NCBI RefSeq assembly: GCF_008801925.2 | Contig: NZ_CP062804.1 | Coordinates: 62,001 to 126,000 of the forward strand | From: Cupriavidus basilensis | Lineage (GTDB): Bacteria > Pseudomonadota > Gammaproteobacteria > Burkholderiales > Burkholderiaceae | Direction: 5' to 3' | Length of the DNA stretch: 64,000 nt | Shown here: positions 17,173 to 26,478 of the stretch, in pieces | Layout of the letters: each line of letters starts with the position of its first letter | Position numbering within the stretch: position 1 is the stretch's first letter | Program-made: the position numbers and the translations under genes | The notes under the pieces: generated by a model | Told to the model about the DNA's origin: nothing | The model's input: the letters and a program-made list of their open reading frames with translations, nothing else | The model's database searches: none

Positions 17173-17562
17173 TCAGGTGCGCCGGCGCTCCATGGCCACC
17201 AGCGAGGGCACAAAGCCGAGCTGCCCGAAGAAGGCCGCCTCGGACGAGCGCCCGGCGCGCAGCACCCACGTGATGTCGGGATCGTTGCCGACGATGTGGC
17301 GCACCAGCGCGCGGCCGATGCCGCGGCGGCGATGGCTCGGCGTCACCGCGACCATCGACAGGTAGCCGTTGGAGATGTCGTCGCACAGGGCCCGCGCGAA
17401 ACCCACGATCTCTCCGTCATCGACCGCCACCACCACCCGTTGCGAGTTGGCGATCAGCCGGGCAAAGCGTTCCGTGTTGGCAACGCGGTGCGCCCACCCG
17501 TTTGCCGCAAGGAGTTGTCTGGCCGCCTCGATCTCTTCTGGCAGCAGATTGCGGATTTCCAT
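17173..17562 (-). CDS. GNAT-family N-acetyltransferase
   Basis: A 129-residue GNAT protein. I use the ATG at 17562 (MEIRNLLPEE), preceded by GGGGAG; the frame extends upstream without support. The acetyl-CoA binding motif A is VAVTPSHRRRGIGRALV (about residues 77-93). The substrate is unknown. It is probably co-transcribed with the EamA gene 54 bases downstream. Confidence 0.85.
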   Translation of the reverse strand: MEIRNLLPEEIEAARQLLAANGWAHRVANTERFARLIANSQRVVVAVDDGEIVGFARALCDDISNGYLSMVAVTPSHRRRGIGRALVRHIVGNDPDITWVLRAGRSSEAAFFGQLGFVPSLVAMERRRT

Positions 17563-17734
17563 CGGGGCTCCCCATGCAAGCAGATACGGCAACTCGGCGC
17601 TGCCCTTCTAATGGGGGGCGTCACGAGGCGAGTGCGGCGCGGGGCCGCAAAAAGACTGCAGGCAGTGTAGCGAGCGCGCGAAGGCCCGTCAATTTGCGCC
17701 AAGCCATGTTGCTTCCGCTCTGTAGCGGGGTATC

Positions 17735-19231
17735 ATGTTTCCCATGAATGCCTCGATCTTCTCTTCCGCCCATCCGGCCGATCAGCTGGCCGAGTTTTCC
17801 GACGCCGACGCGGCGCTGGCTCGCATCCGTGAAATCTACGATGCCTCGGTCGGCGCGATCCGCGCGCGCTTCGACGCCTTCGCCCAGGGCCAGCCGCTGC
17901 CGTCGGCGGCACATGCCTGCTATCCCTACCTGGGCATCTCGGTCAATCTCGAAACCATGGTCACCGACAGCCGGCCATCCTGGGGCACGGTTGCCTACCC
18001 CGGGGTCTACGGCACCACGGTCACCCGCCCCGAACTGCTGGCCGATTACTACCGCGACCAGATCGAGCGCCTGATACGCTACCACCGCGTGCCCGTGGTG
18101 GTCGGCGTCAGCCGCCGCCCGATCCCGTTGCCGTTCGTCATCGAAGCCTCCACCACGGACATCAGCTATACGCAGGCGCGCGAACTCGAAGCCTCGTTCG
18201 TGCTGCCCGAGCTGAGCCGCATCGACGACGCCATCGCCAACGGCACCTATGAGCCGGTGCCGGGCGAAGCCTGGCCGCTCTCGATGTTTCCCGGCGAGCG
18301 CGTGGACCTGGCGCTGCAGCGGCTCTATCACTACACGGGCACCGCGCCCCAGCATTTCCAGCGCTTTGTGCTGTTTACCAACTATCAGCGCTACGTCGAC
18401 GAATTCATTGCGCTCGGCCGCTCGCTGATGGCCGCCGACGACACGCAAGGCGCCGATGGCTACACGCGCTTCGTGGAACCCGGCGATGTGGTGCAAGAGC
18501 GCGGCGAGGCCGAGCCCGACGACGCCCTGCGTCCGCGCGCGCTGCCGCAGATGCCCGCCTATCACCTGGTGCGCGAGGACAAGCTTGGCGTCACGCTGGT
18601 CAATATCGGCGTGGGCCCGTCCAACGCCAAGACCATGACCGACCACCTTGCCGTGCTGCGTCCGCATTGCTGGCTGATGGTCGGCCACTGCGGCGGCCTG
18701 CGCCGCTCGCAGCAACTCGGCGACTACGTACTGGCGCACGCCTATGTACGCGATGACCACGTGCTCGATCACGACCTGCCGCCCTGGGTGCCGGTGCCGC
18801 CTATCGCGGAGATCCAGGTCGCGCTGCAAGAGGCCGTGGTGCGCGTGACGGGTTTGTCCGGCAACGAGATGAAGACCCGCATGCGCACCGGCACCGTTGT
18901 CTCCACCGACGACCGCAACTGGGAGCTCAAGTCCAAGGCGTTGTACGCCCGCTTCAACCAGTCTCGCGCGATTGCCATCGACATGGAGAGCGCCACGGTC
19001 GCTGCCAACGGCTTCCGCCTGCGGGTGCCGTATGGCACCTTGCTATGCGTGTCCGACAAGCCGCTGCATGGCGAACTCAAGCTGCGCGGCATGGCCAATG
19101 CGTTTTATCGGCAGCGGGTGAGCCAGCACATGTCGATCGGGCTGGAGGCGATTCGCATCTTGCGCGAGGGCGGTGCCGAGCAACTGCATTCGCGAAAGCT
19201 GCGCAGTTTTGACGAGCCGGCGTTCCGGTAG
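17735..19231 (+). CDS. amn: AMP nucleosidase
   Basis: A 498-residue protein of the length and layout of AMP nucleosidase, which hydrolyses AMP to adenine and ribose 5-phosphate. It has an N-terminal regulatory domain (to about residue 175) and a C-terminal nucleoside-phosphorylase-like catalytic domain. The catalytic part contains LVNIGVGPSNAKTMTDHLA, LMVGHCGGLR, and IDMESATVAANGFRLRVPYGTL with the purine-binding Met-Glu. The start may be 17735 or the Met three codons later. It is one of two AMP-consuming routes predicted in this window; the other is the AMP-phosphorylase fusion at 35175-37289. Confidence 0.9.
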   Translation: MFPMNASIFSSAHPADQLAEFSDADAALARIREIYDASVGAIRARFDAFAQGQPLPSAAHACYPYLGISVNLETMVTDSRPSWGTVAYPGVYGTTVTRPELLADYYRDQIERLIRYHRVPVVVGVSRRPIPLPFVIEASTTDISYTQARELEASFVLPELSRIDDAIANGTYEPVPGEAWPLSMFPGERVDLALQRLYHYTGTAPQHFQRFVLFTNYQRYVDEFIALGRSLMAADDTQGADGYTRFVEPGDVVQERGEAEPDDALRPRALPQMPAYHLVREDKLGVTLVNIGVGPSNAKTMTDHLAVLRPHCWLMVGHCGGLRRSQQLGDYVLAHAYVRDDHVLDHDLPPWVPVPPIAEIQVALQEAVVRVTGLSGNEMKTRMRTGTVVSTDDRNWELKSKALYARFNQSRAIAIDMESATVAANGFRLRVPYGTLLCVSDKPLHGELKLRGMANAFYRQRVSQHMSIGLEAIRILREGGAEQLHSRKLRSFDEPAFR

Positions 19232-19241
19232 GCTGGCTCCT

Positions 19242-19273
19242 GCCGGCGTTCCCGTGCGAGCGGGGACGCCGGC
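19242..19273. terminator. Hairpin between convergent amn and LysR genes
   Basis: GCCGGCGTTCCCG pairs with CGGGGACGCCGGC around a TGCGAG loop (one mismatch) in the 58-base gap between the amn stop and the stop of the convergent LysR gene. The T-tract is weak. It is a likely shared transcription-end structure. Confidence 0.6.
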
Positions 19274-19289
19274 GTCTTGCATCCCTCAC

Positions 19290-20213
19290 TCACCACGCGG
19301 TCGGGCCGCCACGCGCCTTGGCCAGTTTCCCCTCGAAATGCGCCACCAGGAAGTCAAGGAACGCCCTGACCTTGGCTGACATATTGTGCCGTTCCGGAAA
19401 CACCGCATAGATGTCGGCGGGCGGCAACGCATAATCCTCCAGCAGCAATACCAGCCGGCCGCTGCGCAGGTATTTCGCGAGATCCCATTCCGCCCGCTGC
19501 AGGATGCCTTGCCCGTCGAGTCCCCACGTCAGCGTGACTTCGCCGTCATTGCTGCTCAGCGGCCCGCGCACCTTGACCGCTTCCGTTTTCTTCCCCTTGG
19601 TGAACCGCCAGATGCCGTAGGCCGAGTCGTTCTGCCGCAGCACGATGCATTGATGCTGCGCCAGGTCATGCGGCGTGGACGGCGTTCCGTGCGCCTTCAG
19701 GTAGGACGGGGCCGCGCAGACCAGCCGGCGGTTATCGGCAATCTTGCGGGCGATCAGGCGGGCATCCGGCATCTCGCCAAAGCGGATCCCCACATCGAAG
19801 CCCTCGTCGCCCAGGTTGATGGGGCGGTCGGTCAGGTGGAGTTGCACTTCCACTTGCGCATGTCGTTTAGCAAAGGCGGAGATGGCCGGCGCGATGTACG
19901 TGCGGCCAAAGCCCAGCGGCGCATTCACGCGCAGCAGGCCGCGCGGCGCGACTCGGCCGCTGGCGAGCAACTGGTCAAGGTCCTCGATGTCGGCGAGGAT
20001 GCGCTGGGCATGCTCCAGGTACACCTCGCCTTCCGCAGTCACGCCGATGCGCCGGGTGGTGCGGTTGAGCAGGCGCACGCCGAGCCGCGTTTCCAGCTGC
20101 GCCAGGCGCTTGCTGACCGCCGCCGGCGTGACATCCAGCTCCCGGGCCGCGGCCGACAGGCTGCCGGCCTTGACCAGTGCCGAGAAAAACGCCAGTTCGG
20201 AGGGCTGTCCCAT
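19290..20213 (-). CDS. LysR-family regulator, DmlR-like
   Basis: A 307-residue LysR regulator starting at MGQPSELAFF, with a conserved HTH (LSAAARELDVTPAAVSKRLAQLETRLG) and an effector domain containing LGFGRTYIAPAISAFAKRH. It is divergent from a D-malate/tartrate dehydrogenase gene, the same arrangement as dmlR-dmlA of E. coli, where DmlR activates growth on D-malate. An inverted repeat just before its start codon suggests autoregulation. Confidence 0.85.
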   Translation of the reverse strand: MGQPSELAFFSALVKAGSLSAAARELDVTPAAVSKRLAQLETRLGVRLLNRTTRRIGVTAEGEVYLEHAQRILADIEDLDQLLASGRVAPRGLLRVNAPLGFGRTYIAPAISAFAKRHAQVEVQLHLTDRPINLGDEGFDVGIRFGEMPDARLIARKIADNRRLVCAAPSYLKAHGTPSTPHDLAQHQCIVLRQNDSAYGIWRFTKGKKTEAVKVRGPLSSNDGEVTLTWGLDGQGILQRAEWDLAKYLRSGRLVLLLEDYALPPADIYAVFPERHNMSAKVRAFLDFLVAHFEGKLAKARGGPTAW

Positions 20214-20214
20214 C

Positions 20215-20231
20215 TTTAACCTCAGGTTAAA
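20215..20231. promoter_or_regulatory. Palindrome at the LysR (DmlR-like) translation start
   Basis: TTTAACC-TCA-GGTTAAA is a perfect 7-bp inverted repeat ending one base from the regulator's start codon and including its GAGG ribosome site. A bound regulator would block its own translation start region, or the site may be part of the divergent activation region. Confidence 0.5.
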
Positions 20232-20369
20232 AGTAGATTGAATTTGAGTTGATTCTACGCCGATGTTTTTCGGCCATAGTCGATGGCAGGACGGCAGTGC
20301 CATGCCGCGGCTGGTGCGAACGAGCGCGGCGAGCCTGCCAGGCGTGAACCACGAGGAGGAGACAGCGCG

Positions 20370-21446
20370 ATGCGCGAATACAAGATTGCGGCCATCCCGG
20401 GCGATGGCATTGGCCCGGAAGTCATCTCGGCAGGCCTGCAGGTGCTGCAGACGCTGGCCGCCCAGGATGGCGGGTTCAAGCTCAGCGTTGAGCATTTTCC
20501 CTGGAGCTCCGACTACTATCTGGAGCGTGGGTACTATATTCCGACCGATGGCCTGGAGCGCCTGAAACAGTTCGACGCGATCTTCTTCGGGGCCGTGGGT
20601 GCGCTCAACGTCCCGGACCATGTCTCGCTGTGGGGCCTGCGCCTGCCCATCGCCCAGGGTTTCGACCAGTACGCCAACGTGCGCCCGGCACGCGTGCTGC
20701 CCGGCGTGCGCAGCCCGCTCGTGAACGGCAAGGATATCGACTGGGTCATCATCCGCGAGAACTCCGAGGGCGAGTACGCCGGCAACGGCGGCCGTACCCA
20801 TCGCGGGCTGCCCATCGAGACCGCGACCGAGACCTCGGTGTTCACCCGCGCCGGTGTCGAGCGTATTCACCGCTTTGCGTTTGAGCTGGCGCGCAAGCGC
20901 CCGCGCAAGCAGCTCACGCTGGTGACCAAGTCCAACGCACAGCGCTTTGGCATGGTGATGTGGGATGAGATCTTCTACGAGGTGGCCAAGGACTATCCGG
21001 ACGTCAAGACCGACCGCGAGCTGGTCGATGCCGTGACCACGCGCATGGTGCTCAAGCCGCAGACGCTGGATGTGGTAGTCGCTACCAACCTGCACGCCGA
21101 TATCCTGTCCGACCTGGCCGCCGCGCTCTCCGGCAGCCTGGGCATCGCGCCCACCGCCAACCTGAATCCCGAGCGCGTCTTCCCGTCGATGTTCGAGCCC
21201 ATCCACGGATCGGCTTTCGATATCACCGGCAAGGGCATTGCCAATCCCGTGGCGACCTTCTGGACCGCCGCGATGATGCTGGAGCATCTCGGCGAGAAGG
21301 CCGCGGCCGATCGGCTGATGGCAGCGATCGAGCACATCACGGCGGCCGCTGTCTTCACGCCGGACCTGGGTGGCACGGCAACCACGGCGAGCGTCACCGA
21401 AGCCATCTGCAAGGTACTGGCGCAGCAGGTCAAGCAAGCCGCCTGA
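20370..21446 (+). CDS. Tartrate / D-malate dehydrogenase (decarboxylating)
   Basis: A 358-residue member of the isocitrate/isopropylmalate dehydrogenase family (TtuC/DmlA branch). It oxidatively decarboxylates D-malate, tartrate or 3-isopropylmalate-like substrates with NAD. It starts MREYKIAAIPGDGIGPEV after GAGGAGGA. NSEGEYAGNGGRTHRG is the typical TtuC/DmlA version of the substrate loop, where LeuB has another sequence. Lys and Asp ligands are in TLVTKSNAQRFGMVMWDEIFYEVA, and the cofactor region is FEPIHGSAFDITGKGIANPVA. The Bug receptor gene 140 bases downstream may deliver the dicarboxylate. Sequence alone does not separate D-malate from tartrate. Confidence 0.85.
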   Translation: MREYKIAAIPGDGIGPEVISAGLQVLQTLAAQDGGFKLSVEHFPWSSDYYLERGYYIPTDGLERLKQFDAIFFGAVGALNVPDHVSLWGLRLPIAQGFDQYANVRPARVLPGVRSPLVNGKDIDWVIIRENSEGEYAGNGGRTHRGLPIETATETSVFTRAGVERIHRFAFELARKRPRKQLTLVTKSNAQRFGMVMWDEIFYEVAKDYPDVKTDRELVDAVTTRMVLKPQTLDVVVATNLHADILSDLAAALSGSLGIAPTANLNPERVFPSMFEPIHGSAFDITGKGIANPVATFWTAAMMLEHLGEKAAADRLMAAIEHITAAAVFTPDLGGTATTASVTEAICKVLAQQVKQAA

Positions 21447-21533
21447 ACCAGCCGTCCAAGCCGCGAAGTGGGGCGAGAACGATGGCGGCACAATGTTCTG
21501 CGCAAGCGGCCCGCCCCTGGACGGGCCGCTCAC

Positions 21534-21569
21534 AATAGAAGCAATAGAAGCAATAGAAGAAATAGAAAA
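21534..21569 (+). repeat. Four tandem 9-mers (AATAGAAGC)
   Basis: Two exact copies of AATAGAAGC are followed by AATAGAAGA and AATAGAAAA, ending 17 bases before the start codon of the next Bug receptor gene and just before its AGAGGAGA ribosome site. It is an A-rich 5' leader repeat that could vary in length by slippage. Confidence 0.8.
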
Positions 21570-21586
21570 GCAAAGAGGAGACAAGC

Positions 21587-22579
21587 ATGCAATCCGCATT
21601 CCGGACTGCGGCGGCCGCGCTCGCATTCACGCTCGCTGCCGGTACCGCCTTCGCACAAACCAACGCACAAACCAACGCGCAGGCCTATCCCGTCAAGCCG
21701 ATCCGCCTGATCGTGCCGTTCCCGCCGGGCGGCACGACCGACATCCTGGCCCGCACCGTCGGACAAAAGCTCACGGTGGCGCTGGGCCAGCCCGTGGTCA
21801 TCGAGAACCGGCCGGGCGCGGGCGCGACGATCGGGGCGGATGCCGTTGCCAAGGCGCCGGCGGACGGCTACACGCTGCTCATGGGCGCGGTTCACCACAC
21901 CATCGCGCCTAGCGTCTACAAACGGCTCTCGTACGACGTGCAAAAGGACCTCGCGCCGGTATCGGTCGTCGCCATCGTGCCGAACGTGCTGGTGGTCGGC
22001 CCGGGCTTCCCCGCCAAGACGGTGCAGGAGCTGGTCGCCTATGCCAAGGCCAATCCCGGCAAGCTGACCTATGCCTCCAATGGCAACGGTACCGCGCACC
22101 ATCTGATTGGCGAACAGTTCAAGGCGCAGACCGGCACCGATATCGGCCATATCCCCTACAAGGGCAGCGCGCCCGCCATCACGGACCTGATGGGCGGGCA
22201 GGTGTCCATGATGTTCGACACGACCTCGTCCGCGCTGCCCTACATCAAGGCCGGCAAACTGAGGGCGCTGGCGGTCGCCACCGCGAAGCGCTCGTCCGCG
22301 TTGCCGGACGTGCCAACGCTGGCCGAAGCGGGCCTGCCCGGCTTTGACATCGCGTCCTGGTTCGGCGTGATGGCGCCCGCGGGCACACCGCCCGAGATCG
22401 TGGCGAAGCTGAGCGCGGAAATCGCCAGGAGCCTCGCCAGCGACGACGTCAAGCAGCAGTTCGCCGCGATCGGCGCGGAGCCGGTGGGCAACACGCCAGC
22501 GCAGATGCGCAGCCAGATCCAGGCAGAGATCGGCCGCTTCGGCAAGCTCGTCAAGCAGGCCAATCTCAGCATGGACTGA
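21587..22579 (+). CDS. Bug/TctC-family periplasmic receptor 2
   Basis: A 330-residue receptor with a signal peptide ending near GTAFA. A short duplicated TNAQ at the mature N-terminus is followed by the family hallmarks YPVKPIRLIVPFPPGGTTD, IENRPGAGATIGADAVA, and HIPYKGSAPAITDLMGGQV. It lies downstream of the D-malate/tartrate dehydrogenase on the same strand, so a C4 hydroxy-dicarboxylate is a reasonable ligand guess. It has no TctA/TctB partner here. Confidence 0.9.
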   Translation: MQSAFRTAAAALAFTLAAGTAFAQTNAQTNAQAYPVKPIRLIVPFPPGGTTDILARTVGQKLTVALGQPVVIENRPGAGATIGADAVAKAPADGYTLLMGAVHHTIAPSVYKRLSYDVQKDLAPVSVVAIVPNVLVVGPGFPAKTVQELVAYAKANPGKLTYASNGNGTAHHLIGEQFKAQTGTDIGHIPYKGSAPAITDLMGGQVSMMFDTTSSALPYIKAGKLRALAVATAKRSSALPDVPTLAEAGLPGFDIASWFGVMAPAGTPPEIVAKLSAEIARSLASDDVKQQFAAIGAEPVGNTPAQMRSQIQAEIGRFGKLVKQANLSMD

Positions 22580-22678
22580 GGCAGGCGAAGTGCGTGGCCA
22601 CGAAGGCGGTTGGCCATCAGCTATTGGCGATATGCCTCGGCAGGCATAGAATCTCGCGCTTCGCCCAGCTTCAGCACC

Positions 22679-23374
22679 ATGACTACGAATCCCCATGCGG
22701 TTATTACGCTGGCCAGCCTGACGCTCGCTGGCTGCTTGCGTTACCCGCATGCATCGGGCCATCTCGTTCGCACTGCGACGATTGCCGCCTGCCTTGCCGA
22801 TCTGGTGGGGCTGGATGCGGCGCACTGCGAGCGCATACGGCTCGTCACGCCGGCGCACGACGTGGGCAAGCTCGCCATCCCCGATGCCGTACTGCTCAAG
22901 CCTGGCAAGCTGCTCCCCGATGAGCGGCAGGTGATCGAGCGGCATGCAGAGATCGGCGCGAACATCCTCGCGGGCAGCGCGGACGCGCTGATGCGCCTGG
23001 CGTCGCAGGTCGCGCACGATCATCATGAGCGCTTCGACGGCACGGGCTATCCACGCGGCCTGGCCGGCAAGGAGATCCCGCTGGCCGCGCGTATCGTGGC
23101 CATCGCCGATGCGTTCGATGCCATGACGGAGTCGCGCTGCTATCGTCCCGGCATGAGCGACGACGATGCGCTGTCGATTGTCTCGGCTGGTTCCGGCACG
23201 CATTTCGACCCGGACGTGACGAGCGTTTTCCTCGCCAACATCCCGCAGATACTGCGGAGCCGGAAGTCGGCGCAAGTGCTGCTGGATGCTGGCTCCGAGA
23301 TGGCTGTGGTCGCGCGCTTCTATGGCCTGAATCGCAACGCATTGCGGCAGATCCCGCGCCAAGCCAGAGCCTGA
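22679..23374 (+). CDS. HD-GYP domain phosphodiesterase
   Basis: A 231-residue, nearly single-domain HD-GYP protein. The metal-binding HD is at residues 60-61 (AHDVGKLAIPDAVLLKPGKL), HH at 115-116 (HDHHERFDGTGYP) and the GYP triplet at 123-125; IVAIADAFDAMTESR follows. All hallmark residues are present, so hydrolysis of cyclic-di-GMP is predicted. There is no sensor, response-regulator receiver or membrane anchor, so its input must come through a partner. The start at 22679 (MTTNPH) avoids a poor upstream extension. It is not linked to an obvious operon. Confidence 0.85.
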   Translation: MTTNPHAVITLASLTLAGCLRYPHASGHLVRTATIAACLADLVGLDAAHCERIRLVTPAHDVGKLAIPDAVLLKPGKLLPDERQVIERHAEIGANILAGSADALMRLASQVAHDHHERFDGTGYPRGLAGKEIPLAARIVAIADAFDAMTESRCYRPGMSDDDALSIVSAGSGTHFDPDVTSVFLANIPQILRSRKSAQVLLDAGSEMAVVARFYGLNRNALRQIPRQARA

Positions 23375-23426
23375 CGCGGGATCCGCCGTGCGTTCGTTGT
23401 GCCGTGGCGCGACTTATCGCGTTTCG

Positions 23427-24071
23427 TCAGAAGCGGTATCCCACACCCATGCTGAACAGCCACGGATCCAGGCTCACGTTCGAGACCTTCACGCCGGCCG
23501 CCTTCACATCGCTCGACAGCCACACCTTCTTGACGTCGGCATTGAGGAACCAGTTCTTGGTGAGCTTGTAGTCCATGCCGATCTGCAGGGCCGGCGCCAC
23601 GCTCCAGCTATCGAGCGACAGCGAATTGTTGGCAATGTCGGCGCCCCAGATGCGCGTGAAGTTCAGGCCAGCGCCGATATACGGGCGGAAGGTGCCGTTG
23701 GGAATGAAGTGATATTGCACCAGCAGCGTCGGCGGCAGATGCGTGAAGGAGCCGATCTTGTTGCCATCCAGGTAGACGTTCTGCTTCTGCGGCACGGTCA
23801 GCACCAGCTCGGCGGCGATGTGCGGCGTGAAGAAGTAGGTGACATCGAGTTCCGGAATCCACTTGTTGTTGACCGTGATGCGGTCCGAGGCGCCAACGCC
23901 GCCGATCGGGTCGGACTTGCCGGCCATGTCGAGATAGGTGCTGCGCAGGCGCACCATCCAGTTGCCCTGCGCTTCATCGGCAGCAGCAGCGGGCGTCGCG
24001 GCAACGGCGCCGAGCACGGCAAGGGTGGCAATGGCAGTGGTGCACAGACGGGTATGCAGGTGCTTCTTCAT
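23427..24071 (-). CDS. ompW: OmpW-family outer-membrane protein
   Basis: A 214-residue OmpW-type eight-stranded barrel. It has a signal peptide ending near TPAAAA, then GNWMVRLRSTYLD. A later segment, PPTLLVQYHFIPNGTFRPYIGAGLNFT, is the family signature, and the protein ends in aromatic VGYRF. OmpW proteins form small hydrophobic channels in the outer membrane. It is transcribed alone. Confidence 0.9.
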   Translation of the reverse strand: MKKHLHTRLCTTAIATLAVLGAVAATPAAAADEAQGNWMVRLRSTYLDMAGKSDPIGGVGASDRITVNNKWIPELDVTYFFTPHIAAELVLTVPQKQNVYLDGNKIGSFTHLPPTLLVQYHFIPNGTFRPYIGAGLNFTRIWGADIANNSLSLDSWSVAPALQIGMDYKLTKNWFLNADVKKVWLSSDVKAAGVKVSNVSLDPWLFSMGVGYRF

Positions 24072-24428
24072 GATGGTTGGCTCGTGTTTTAGGAAACTTC
24101 ACGCACAGTTTGGCGCAGCGTTTCCGGTCGAGCCTTGACCGAAAGCAAGAAGATGGGCATCGGTGGCGCACGCGTGCGCATGCGTCGCCGCGTTGCGACA
24201 GTCCCGGCCCGCGCCGCGCGCTTTCGCATTTCCAATCCCGGGCCGGGCTTCTAAGGACATGCGCAAATATTCGTGGCGGCAAGTTTGCACCCGCCTTACG
24301 CTGTGCACACAGTCAAGCAACGAGCATGTCGTGGGCGTCCCGCAAGGGCGTCTTTCCGGGTGTGCCCCGTGGGGGCGGGGCACACCGGTTTTTCTGCGCC
24401 GCGGCCTTGAGCCCGGGCGCGGGCGGCA
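24072..24428. other. Intergenic region between ompW and leuA
   Basis: About 360 bases with no supported gene. It holds the ompW upstream region at its left end. At 24359-24386 a perfect hairpin (GGTGTGCCCC / GGGGCACACC) is followed by GGTTTTTC on the + strand. A T-tract on that side would terminate + strand transcription, although both flanking genes run on the - strand. Its purpose is unclear. Confidence 0.6.
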
Positions 24429-26129
24429 TCAGTCGGCCAGGGCTTGTTCGCGCCGCACCTGGCTGGCTGCAAGCAGGTGACGGTTCACGCCCGACACCAC
24501 GGCCTTGAGCGATGCCGTGATGATGCTGGCGTCGATGCCGGCGCCGAAGCCCGTGGCGGAGTCTCCTACCCGCACTTCCACATAGCAGGCCGCGGCAGCA
24601 TTGGCGCCGGACGACAGCGCGTGCTCGTGGTAATCCATCACGCGCACCGGCATGTCCAGCGCGCCTTTGAGGCCGCTGACGAATGCATCGATCGGGCCGT
24701 TGCCCCGGCCGTGCGCGCGCAGCGCTTCGCCATCGCGCAGCAACGTTACTTCGATTTCCACCTCGCCGTTGTTGCCGGACACCATCTGGTGGCCTACATA
24801 GCGCAGCGGCGCCTCATGTTCGAGATACTCGCGCTTGAACAAGCCATACAAGTCATCGGCGCTGGCTTCGAGCCCGCTCTCGTCGGTCATCGATTGCACC
24901 GCGCGGCTGAACTCGATCTGCAGGCGGCGCGGCATATAGATCCCGTGCACCTGTTCCAGCAGGTAGGCCATGCCGCCCTTGCCGGACTGGCTGTTGACGC
25001 GGATCACCGCATCGTAGCTGCGGCCAAGGTCGGCCGGGTCGATCGGCAGGTACGGCACCTCCCAGATCGCATCCGCCTGCTGCTGCGCGAAGCCCTTGCG
25101 AATCGCATCCTGGTGCGAGCCCGAGAAGGCCGTGAAGACGAGGTCGCCCACATACGGGTGGCGCGGGTGCACGGGGAGCTGGTTGCAATCTTCCACGCAC
25201 TGGCGCACTTCATCGATGTCGGAAAAATCGAGCCCGGGGTCCACGCCCTGCGTGTAGAGATTCAGCGCCAGCGTCACCAGGTCGACATTGCCGGTGCGCT
25301 CGCCATTGCCAAACAAGCAGCCTTCCACGCGATCGGCGCCGGCCATCACGGCAAGCTCGGCGGCTGCCACTGCGGTGCCACGGTCATTGTGCGGGTGCAC
25401 CGACAGGACGATGTCCGCGCGCCGTGCAAGATGCCGGTGCATCCATTCGATCTGGTCGGCAAAGATATTGGGTGTGCTGCATTCCACCGTGGTCGGCAGG
25501 TTGAGAATGAGCGGGCGCGCGGCGCTGGGCTGCCAGATCGCCGATACCGCATCGCAAACCTCGAGCGAGAAATCCAGCTCGGTCATGCTGAAGGTCTCGG
25601 GCGAGTATTCGTAGGTCCATGCCGTCTCGGGCATGCCGTCGGTCAGTGCCTTGATCAGGCGGGTGCCCGCCAGCGCGATCTCCTTGACCTCATCGCGGCT
25701 TGCACCAAACACGATGCGGCGAAACGCGGGAGCGATCGGGTTGTAGAGGTGCACCACGGCGCGCGGCGCGCCGCGCACGGATTCGATGGTGCGCTGTATC
25801 AGGTCCTCGCGCGCCTGGGTCAGCACCACGATGGTCACGTCGTCCGGGATGCGGTCTTCCTCGATCAGCATCCGCACGAAATCGAAATCGGTCTGCGAGG
25901 CCGAGGGGAACGCCACTTCGATCTGCTTGAGCCCGATCTTGACCAGTTGCTCGAAGAAGCGGAGCTTGCGCTGCGGGTTCATCGGCTCGATCAAGGCCTG
26001 GTTGCCATCGCGCAGATCCGTGCTCATCCAGACCGGCGCGCGCGTGATGCGCTTGGCGGGCCAGGTTCGGTCGGCGATATCTACGGTCGTGGCGGGGCGG
26101 TACTTGGTGGCGGGGTTGCGCAACATCAT
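24429..26129 (-). CDS. leuA: 2-isopropylmalate synthase
   Basis: A 566-residue LeuA of the long form: a TIM-barrel catalytic domain, a linker, and a C-terminal leucine-sensing regulatory domain. It condenses acetyl-CoA with 2-ketoisovalerate, the first committed step of leucine synthesis. Catalytic-domain markers are [13 protein letters not shown] near residue 32, [15 protein letters not shown], and the metal site [17 protein letters not shown]. The chosen ATG (26129) has GGAAGGAG seven bases upstream. A leucine-rich leader peptide lies upstream, implying transcription attenuation. Confidence 0.95.
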   Translation of the reverse strand: MMLRNPATKYRPATTVDIADRTWPAKRITRAPVWMSTDLRDGNQALIEPMNPQRKLRFFEQLVKIGLKQIEVAFPSASQTDFDFVRMLIEEDRIPDDVTIVVLTQAREDLIQRTIESVRGAPRAVVHLYNPIAPAFRRIVFGASRDEVKEIALAGTRLIKALTDGMPETAWTYEYSPETFSMTELDFSLEVCDAVSAIWQPSAARPLILNLPTTVECSTPNIFADQIEWMHRHLARRADIVLSVHPHNDRGTAVAAAELAVMAGADRVEGCLFGNGERTGNVDLVTLALNLYTQGVDPGLDFSDIDEVRQCVEDCNQLPVHPRHPYVGDLVFTAFSGSHQDAIRKGFAQQQADAIWEVPYLPIDPADLGRSYDAVIRVNSQSGKGGMAYLLEQVHGIYMPRRLQIEFSRAVQSMTDESGLEASADDLYGLFKREYLEHEAPLRYVGHQMVSGNNGEVEIEVTLLRDGEALRAHGRGNGPIDAFVSGLKGALDMPVRVMDYHEHALSSGANAAAACYVEVRVGDSATGFGAGIDASIITASLKAVVSGVNRHLLAASQVRREQALAD

Positions 26130-26256
26130 GACGGTTCTCCTTCCTCGCGGGAAGATGCAAGACACAAGAAGCAAAATGCAAAATGCAAAAGCCAGGACGC
26201 AAGATCGCCAGGGCGTTGAAGCGCTCGATAGCGAAGGCGTCAGAAAGCCAATGCGG

Positions 26257-26289
26257 AAAAAGGGTGGCGCGAGGCTGCCGAACTGCCAC
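26257..26289 (-). terminator. Candidate leu attenuator hairpin
   Basis: On the - strand GTGGC and GCCAC pair, followed by CC and five T residues, a few bases beyond the leader-peptide stop codon and about 130 bases before leuA. Alternative pairings using the CTAG repeats and TGCC/GGCA segments just upstream could form an antiterminator. The stem is short (5 bp, 16-base loop), so the structure itself is a weak call. Confidence 0.4.
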
Positions 26290-26295
26290 TAGGCA

Positions 26296-26478
26296 CTAGG
26301 CCCGGCAACCGATCAGTAGGTCTAGCAGTAGCGAGGAGGAAAGACGCGGCGCCGACAGGGCCGGAGCAACTAGCGCAATGGCGGTGCCCAGCGCGCAACC
26401 TGCTGCCGGCACGCGCGCGGCTGCAGCGATGCGGGAGGCATCGGCGGCGCGGCGGTGGAAGCAGGTGGCTTGGTGCAT
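26296..26478 (-). CDS. Leucine leader peptide (leuL-like)
   Basis: An open frame whose C-terminal end reads SSSLLLDLLIGCRA. The control region is CTA-CTG-CTA-GAC-CTA-CTG, and CTA is a rare leucine codon in this GC-rich genome. Five leucine codons in six, three of them rare, just upstream of leuA and ahead of a hairpin with a T-run, is the classical leucine attenuator design. The full open frame is 60 codons. The true start is uncertain because neither the ATG at 26478 nor internal GTGs have a good ribosome site. The peptide itself would have no function beyond ribosome positioning. Confidence 0.55.
   Translation of the reverse strand: MHQATCFHRRAADASRIAAAARVPAAGCALGTAIALVAPALSAPRLSSSLLLDLLIGCRA

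Noticed and set aside
24359..24393. Hairpin as the leuA terminator
   Set aside because: The T-run follows the hairpin on the + strand, while leuA runs on the - strand; the orientation is wrong for leuA.
24444..26219. Long + strand frame covering leuA
   Set aside because: Antisense shadow of a highly conserved gene; no ribosome site or recognisable domain.
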